Source of the DNA: Flaccisagitta enflata
Taxonomy: Eukaryota; Chaetognatha; Sagittoidea; Aphragmophora
Direction: 5' to 3'
Assembly (NCBI GenBank): GCA_965153355.1
Contig: OZ231128.1
Span: 13,702,001 to 13,766,000, forward strand
DNA: 64,000 bases
The position numbers were made by a program, and so were the translations under genes. Positions 59,366-64,000 of the stretch are shown here, in pieces. Position 1 is the stretch's first letter; each line of letters begins with the position of its first letter. The notes under the pieces are model-generated. The model had not been told where the DNA came from. It saw only the letters and a list, made by a program, of their open reading frames with translations, and did no database searches.

Positions 59366-59524
59366 AACAACGCCGGATACACGGCCACCAGTTGCGGACA
59401 GGTGGGCAGGGGCGGAAAAGCGCGTTTTCACTCTTTTCGACTCGTGCTCACCAACGGACCGACCAACCAACGGACGGACGGACGGACAAAGCCTCTTATA
59501 GAGTTGCGTGTCCGCAACTAAAAA
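59366..59524 (+). mobile_element. Family A element, AGTTGCG subfamily, complete
   Basis: Head AACAACGCCGGATACACGGC, box AGTTGCGGACAGGTGGGCAGG, GCGCGTTTTCACTCTTTTCG, ACTCGTGCTCACCAACGG, tetranucleotide tract, AAAGCCTCTTATAG and hairpin AGTTGCGTGTCCGCAACT, ending CTAAAAA. The hairpin's reverse complement AGTTGCGGACA equals the head box over 11 nt. Confidence 0.87.
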
Positions 59525-59722
59525 GATGCTCTGAATTAGCTAACAAAAGAAGAAGAAGAAGAAGAAGAAAAATACCCATCAAACAGGTTTCACTGAGTTT
59601 TCATGGGATCAAACAAAGTGGATGATGAAAATCAGGTGGTTGACACGACCATAAAATACCCAACTTGAAACGGACTCACCTTCCTGGGATCACGCTTTGG
59701 AAAGATATCAGATTCAGAACAG

Positions 59723-59911
<189 letters not shown>

Positions 59912-59969
59912 CAGATAGACAGACAGACAGAGAGACAGACGAACAGATAGACAGAGACAGAGACAGAGA

Positions 59970-60495
<526 letters not shown>

Positions 60496-60577
60496 AGCTT
60501 TTTCTGTGGTATTTTTCCGGCGTCAAGGTCTCTTGTGTCTCCCTCAATTTCATTCGAGGTCATTTCCCACTTTCTCC

Positions 60578-60634
60578 TCTTCTCCTCCTCCTCCTCCTCC
60601 TCCTCCTCCTCCTCCTCCTCCTCCTCCTCCTCCT
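60578..60634. repeat. (CTC)n trinucleotide microsatellite
   Basis: About 19 CTC units. Confidence 0.97.
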
Positions 60635-60715
60635 CGGCCACTTCTCCTCATTGCTCCTTTAACTTCAGTTACCTTTTTTTCTCATTGTTTTTTTTTCTGT
60701 CATAGTTCGTCCTTT

Positions 60716-60846
60716 TTTTTAGGTGCGACAGAGCACCTCTATAACTGGCTATGTCGGTCGGTCGGCCGGTCGGTCGGTTCGTCTGTCGGTAACGCATTCG
60801 TTGGACGATCCACACGTCGCACCTTATTGGCCTAATTGGCCTTGTT
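60716..60846 (-). mobile_element. Family A element, AGGTGCG subfamily, complete
   Basis: The minus-strand head AACAAGGCCAATTAGGCC leads to AGGTGCGACGTGTGGATCG, AACGAATGCGTTACCGAC, a GACC tract, CATAGCCAGTTATAG and hairpin AGGTGCTCTGTCGCACCT. The hairpin's other arm AGGTGCGAC matches the head box. Confidence 0.85.
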
Positions 60847-60865
60847 ATTCTCTCTTTTGTGTGTG

Positions 60866-60969
60866 TTTTTAGATGCGACAAAGTACCTCTATAAGTTATT
60901 ACTGGCCGTGTCCGTTGGTTGGTCGGTCGGTCTGTCGGTCTGTAACGCATTCGTTTGACGATCCACACC
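60866..60969 (-). mobile_element. Family A element, AGGTGCG subfamily, head lost
   Basis: On the plus strand: TTTTTAGATGCGACAAAGTACCT hairpin, ACTGGCCGTGTCC, GGTC tract, GTAACGCATTCG, CGATCCACACC. It then stops where the GCACCTTATTGGCC head should be. It is a tandem neighbour of the preceding copy, 19 bp apart and in the same orientation. Confidence 0.75.
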
Positions 60970-61035
60970 AGGGTGTCACAAAGTGCCCGAGCACGCGAGC
61001 GGCGCTCGTAGGAAGCTTGCTAGGCTGGTAGGAAG

Positions 61036-61866
61036 GGAAGGGGGGAGGAAGGAGAGAAAAAAAAAAGGAAGAAGGAAAGAAGAAAAGGAAGGAAAAGGAA
61101 GGAAAAAAAAGGAAAAGGAAGGAAGAAGGGAAGAAGAAGGAAAGAGGAAGGAAGGAAGAAAGGAAGGAAGAAGAAAGGCAGAAAAAGTGTTTTCCTCCTG
61201 TTTATAAAGGAAGGAAGGAAGGAAAAAAGGAAGGAAAGAAGGAAAAAAGGAAGTGAGGGAGGAGGGAAGGAAGGGAGATAGAAATGAAGGAAAAAAAGGA
61301 AATTAGGAAGGCAAGAAGAAATGAGGGAAGGGAGGAAAGAAGGAAGGAAGAAGAAAGGCAGAAAAAGTTTTTCCCTCTTATTTTTAAAGGAAGGCAGGAA
61401 GGAAGGAAGGAAGAAAGGAGGGAAGGAAGGAAGGAAGGAAGGAAAGAAGAAAGGAAGGAAGGAAGGAAGGAAGGAAGGAAGGAAGGAAGGAAGGAAGGAA
61501 GGAAGGAAGGAAGGAAAGGAAAGAGTGGAAGAAAAAGTTTTCCTCTTACTGTTTTTAAAAAGGAAGGAAGGAAGGAAGGAAAGGAGGAAAGAAAGTAGGA
61601 AGGAAGGAAGGAATGAAGGAAGGAAGGAAGGAAGGAAGGAAGGAAGAAGAAGAACAGAAAAAACATTTTTCCTTTTGATTATAAAAGAAGGAAGGAAGGA
61701 AAGAAGGAAGGAAGGAAAGAAGGAAGGAAGGAAGAAGAAGGAAGGAAGGTAGGCAGGGAGGAAGTAGGAAGAAAGGCAGAACAATTTTTTCTCCTCCTGT
61801 TTTTAAAGGAAGGAGGGAACAAATGAAGGAAGGAAGGAAAGAAAGGAGGAAAGAAGGGAGCAAGGA
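61036..61866. repeat. (GGAA)n array with a repeated 20-30 bp spacer
   Basis: GGAAGGAA tracts are interrupted at roughly 120-200 bp intervals by a conserved spacer of type AAAGGCAGAAAAAGT-TTTTCCTC-TT-TTTTTAAAGG (near 61185, 61360, 61540, 61660 and 61780). It is a minisatellite whose filler is GGAA. The long frames are GGAA read-through. Confidence 0.93.
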
Positions 61867-61884
61867 GGAAGAAAGCCAGAATGG

Positions 61885-62139
61885 TTTTTAGTTGCGGACA
61901 CGCAACTCTATAAGAGGCTTTGTCCGTCCGTCCGTCTGTCAGTCTGTCGGTCCATCATTCTGTTGGTCCGTTGGTCCATCGGTCAGTCCATAATGATCGA
62001 GTTGAAAAGTGGAAAAACAACCGTTTTAGATACTTTTTGTGTATGTTTGTGTGTGAGGGGTGAGGATTGGGGTTTGGTTGGGGGTTGGAGGCCCCTGCCC
62101 ACCCATCCGCAACAATATTTTGACCCTGTGTCACTTGTT
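61885..62139 (-). mobile_element. Family A element, CAATATTGTTGCGGAC subfamily, complete
   Basis: The minus-strand head AACAAGTGACACAGGGTCAA leads to AATATTGTTGCGGATGGGTGG, a CCAACCCCAATCC-rich interior, TTTTCCACTTTTCAACTCG, a GACC tract, AAAGCCTCTTATAG and hairpin AGTTGCGTGTCCGCAACT, ending CTAAAAA. This is the best full-length model of this subfamily. Confidence 0.87.
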
Positions 62140-63160
62140 TTTTCCATCGTATGTAAAGTCTTCTTAAATACACATATGTATAGATGAAATTCTAGTTTAT
62201 ATAAGACACAATGAAAATTATCGTGACAGTTCAGTTTCACGAAGGGTAAAATTTTTTTCATTTTTTTCCCAAAAAACAATGGATTCATATGATAGTCTAT
62301 ATTTTTTTATGTGGGTAGCAGAAAAAATTAATGCAAAATCTCAAAAATTTAAAAAGTTACAGCTATTTTCCTCTTAAAAAAACTATTTTTCATTTCTACA
62401 CATTTTTAGATATTTCACTAAAAAAATAAAGACTACATTTTTCAAAACCGTGTTATATTTATTCAGCAGTGTATTATTCAATATCAAGAATATAAAAATT
62501 CTAAAAATTTTGAGATTTTTAAAGATTTTTTTGCCAAAAAATGTTATTTTCTAATTTTTTTTTCATTTGGAATATTTCAATAGCCTGTTAAATCCAGACA
62601 AATATGAAATGAAGGTAAAACAAATAAATTGATAAACAAATGTAAAACTTTAAACTAATTTAAAAATATTATAATGATATTAAAGCAAAGAGATAATAGA
62701 AAACAGCAAGAAAAAACAAATTTTTTTAGAATAGATTAACTTTTCAAGTTCAAATATTTTCTGACAACTGGAAAATACATCATTGTATGTTAGATTAATA
62801 AGGATACATGTATATATGCGTTCTACAACTATTCTAAAGATTTAGTGAAAATTGGTCTCCAATTTTCTTTCACTTTTTTCAACTTGTCATAAATCTACCT
62901 GACAAAGTTTTTCTTGACCAGCGTTTAACCTAATTGCACTTTTAAATTTTAATCCAACATTCTCTTTCCCTACAGTTTGAAAGATTGACATAAACAGCGG
63001 CTAGAGTAGGGCTAGTCACAGGGGGAGGGGGGGGGCAAGGGCATTTACAGACCTATCTCCACCAGTTTTCGGCAAATGTTATAGAAGACAACCATTTTTC
63101 AAAAGTAACTGACTGACCGACCCACTGACAAAAGACACCAACAAACGTAACCAAATGAAA
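62140..63160. other. AT-rich unassigned sequence
   Basis: Very AT-rich with poly-A/poly-T words and a G-tract near 63020-63035. No gene, RNA or repeat recognised. AACTGACTGACCGACCCACTG near 63108 is a stray tetranucleotide fragment. Confidence 0.4.
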
Positions 63161-63169
63161 CAAAAAAAA

Positions 63170-63285
63170 ACAGTTGCGGACGGATGGGCAGGGGCGGAAA
63201 TGCGCGTTTTCACACTTATCGACTCAATCATTAACAACGGACGGACCGACGGACGGACAAAACCTCTTGCGTGTCCCCAACTAAA
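63170..63285 (+). mobile_element. Family A element, AGTTGCG subfamily, head-truncated
   Basis: An A-run replaces the head. Then AGTTGCGGACGGATGGGCAGG, GCGCGTTTTCACACTTATCG, GACGGACC tract, AAAACCTCTTGCGTGTCCCC and AACTAAAG. The first hairpin arm is deleted. Confidence 0.78.
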
Positions 63286-63295
63286 GACACATCAA

Positions 63296-63404
63296 GAGAC
63301 CAATCAAGCGAGTGAATCAAGAGACCAATAAAGAGACCAATCAAGAGACCAATCAAGAGACCAATCAAGAGACCAATCAAGGAACCAATCGAGTGACCAA
63401 TCAA
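63296..63404. repeat. 12-bp (GAGACCAATCAA)n minisatellite
   Basis: About nine units, mildly variable, starting 11 bp after a family A tail. Confidence 0.93.
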
Positions 63405-63614
63405 GTAAAAATATGCATTTGCGCAACTGCGAATTTAACCAACAAATTATGAATATACTTAAAAATTTAATCTTTGAGCAACAATAAATAAGCATGCAAT
63501 AAATTGCGAATAAATACAAAGAACATGATAAATAGACAACACACGTGTCCGCAACTTGAAAAGACACATTTACTGCTCACCCATCCGCAATTTAGATTTT
63601 CTTGTATCCAGTCA

Positions 63615-63864
63615 TTTTTAAGTGCGTCCTCGCACTTCTATAAGAGGTCATGTCCGTCTGTCAGTCTGTTGGTTGGTTGGTTGGTTGGTCACGCAAACGT
63701 TTGAAATGTCAAAAACGGCTGATTCCGACATATTTCTTCATTCCTATCACATATCATGCCTCACTACATTCATTCATTCATTAATTCATTCGTTCGTCAA
63801 AAACGTTCATTCACAAATTCTTATTCAAGCTAGGCGCGCTTATTGGCCATAACTTGGCCTCGTT
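63615..63864 (-). mobile_element. Family A element, GCGTCCTC subfamily, diverged
   Basis: The minus-strand head AACGAGGCCAAGTTATGGCC leads to AAGCGCGCCTAGCTTGAAT, an AATGAATGA patch, a CATTTCAAACG block, ACCAACC tract and hairpin AAGTGCGAGGACGCACTT. The interior aligns with 19179-19425. Confidence 0.72.
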
Positions 63865-63883
63865 TTTATACATTCTCTTTTTT

Positions 63884-64000
63884 CTCCTTTTCTTTCTTTC
63901 TTTCTATCTTTCTTTCTTTTTTTTCTCTTTCTTTCTTTCTATCTTTCTTTCTTTCTATCTTTCTTCCTTTCTTTCTTTTTTGTATTTTCTCTCTTTTCTC
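63884..64000. repeat. (TTTC)n microsatellite, continues off the right edge
   Basis: TTTCTTTC with TATC and TTTTTT interruptions. Confidence 0.95.

Overview
This window is eukaryotic, non-coding, repeat-dominated DNA. I found no convincing protein-coding gene. Nearly all long open frames are read-through of microsatellites (GA, CA, GAAA, GGAA, TTC, ATC, GTT) or of satellite arrays. Very long simple repeats, palindromic DNA-transposon derivatives (one TA-flanked, one with an 8-bp target duplication) and kilobase-scale satellites suggest an animal or a close unicellular relative. I cannot name the organism from sequence alone.

The dominant component is one short dispersed element family, here called family A, with about 35-40 full or partial copies on both strands. 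A full copy runs from a head starting AACAAG (usually AACAAGGCC), through a subterminal box followed by GGGTGGGCAGGGGC, then a variable interior, then a (GACC/GACG/GACA)n tetranucleotide tract, to a terminal hairpin such as AGTCGCGTGCACGCGACT and the end CTAAAAA. Several subfamilies exist. In most copies the head box matches one arm of that copy's own terminal hairpin, so the two ends co-vary. One copy (53402-53563) sits in a satellite unit whose uninterrupted versions are present nearby, so its empty site can be read directly. The layout resembles non-autonomous Helentron/HINE-type elements that carry (GTCY)n tracts, but that assignment is inference.

Layout. 0-1.2 kb: TG/GA/CA microsatellites and an 81-bp minisatellite. 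1.2-10.7 kb: family A copies, a second GC-rich family B with 20-21 bp repeats, a 320-bp tandem repeat and a 59-bp perfect inverted repeat. 11-22.5 kb: microsatellites, 92-bp and 10-bp repeats, more family A. 23-37 kb: AT-rich, mostly unique sequence with a foldback, a TA-flanked palindromic element, a TACAGGGTG-ended element and two oppositely oriented copies of element D. 37.8-38.05 kb: a tRNA-like sequence inside a short inverted repeat. 38-43.3 kb: CATA, GA, CT, TTC and ATC arrays and a 140-160 bp pyrimidine-rich minisatellite. 43.8-49.35 kb: a 5.5-kb satellite with about 159-bp units carrying GGTGAGTGAGGACA three times per unit, and a 317-319 bp dimeric higher-order block. 50-51.4 kb: a hAT-like MITE with an 8-bp target duplication, another inverted-repeat element and a 622-bp foldback with 284-bp arms. 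51.77-55.98 kb: a 4.2-kb palindrome whose arms are each built of about four 525-bp units. 56-64 kb: microsatellites (GA, GAAA/GCAA, CTC, GGAA, GTT), family A copies and one family B copy.

Nothing here forms a pathway or operon. The biology is that of repeats: how tandem arrays are carried, seeded and expanded by small mobile elements.
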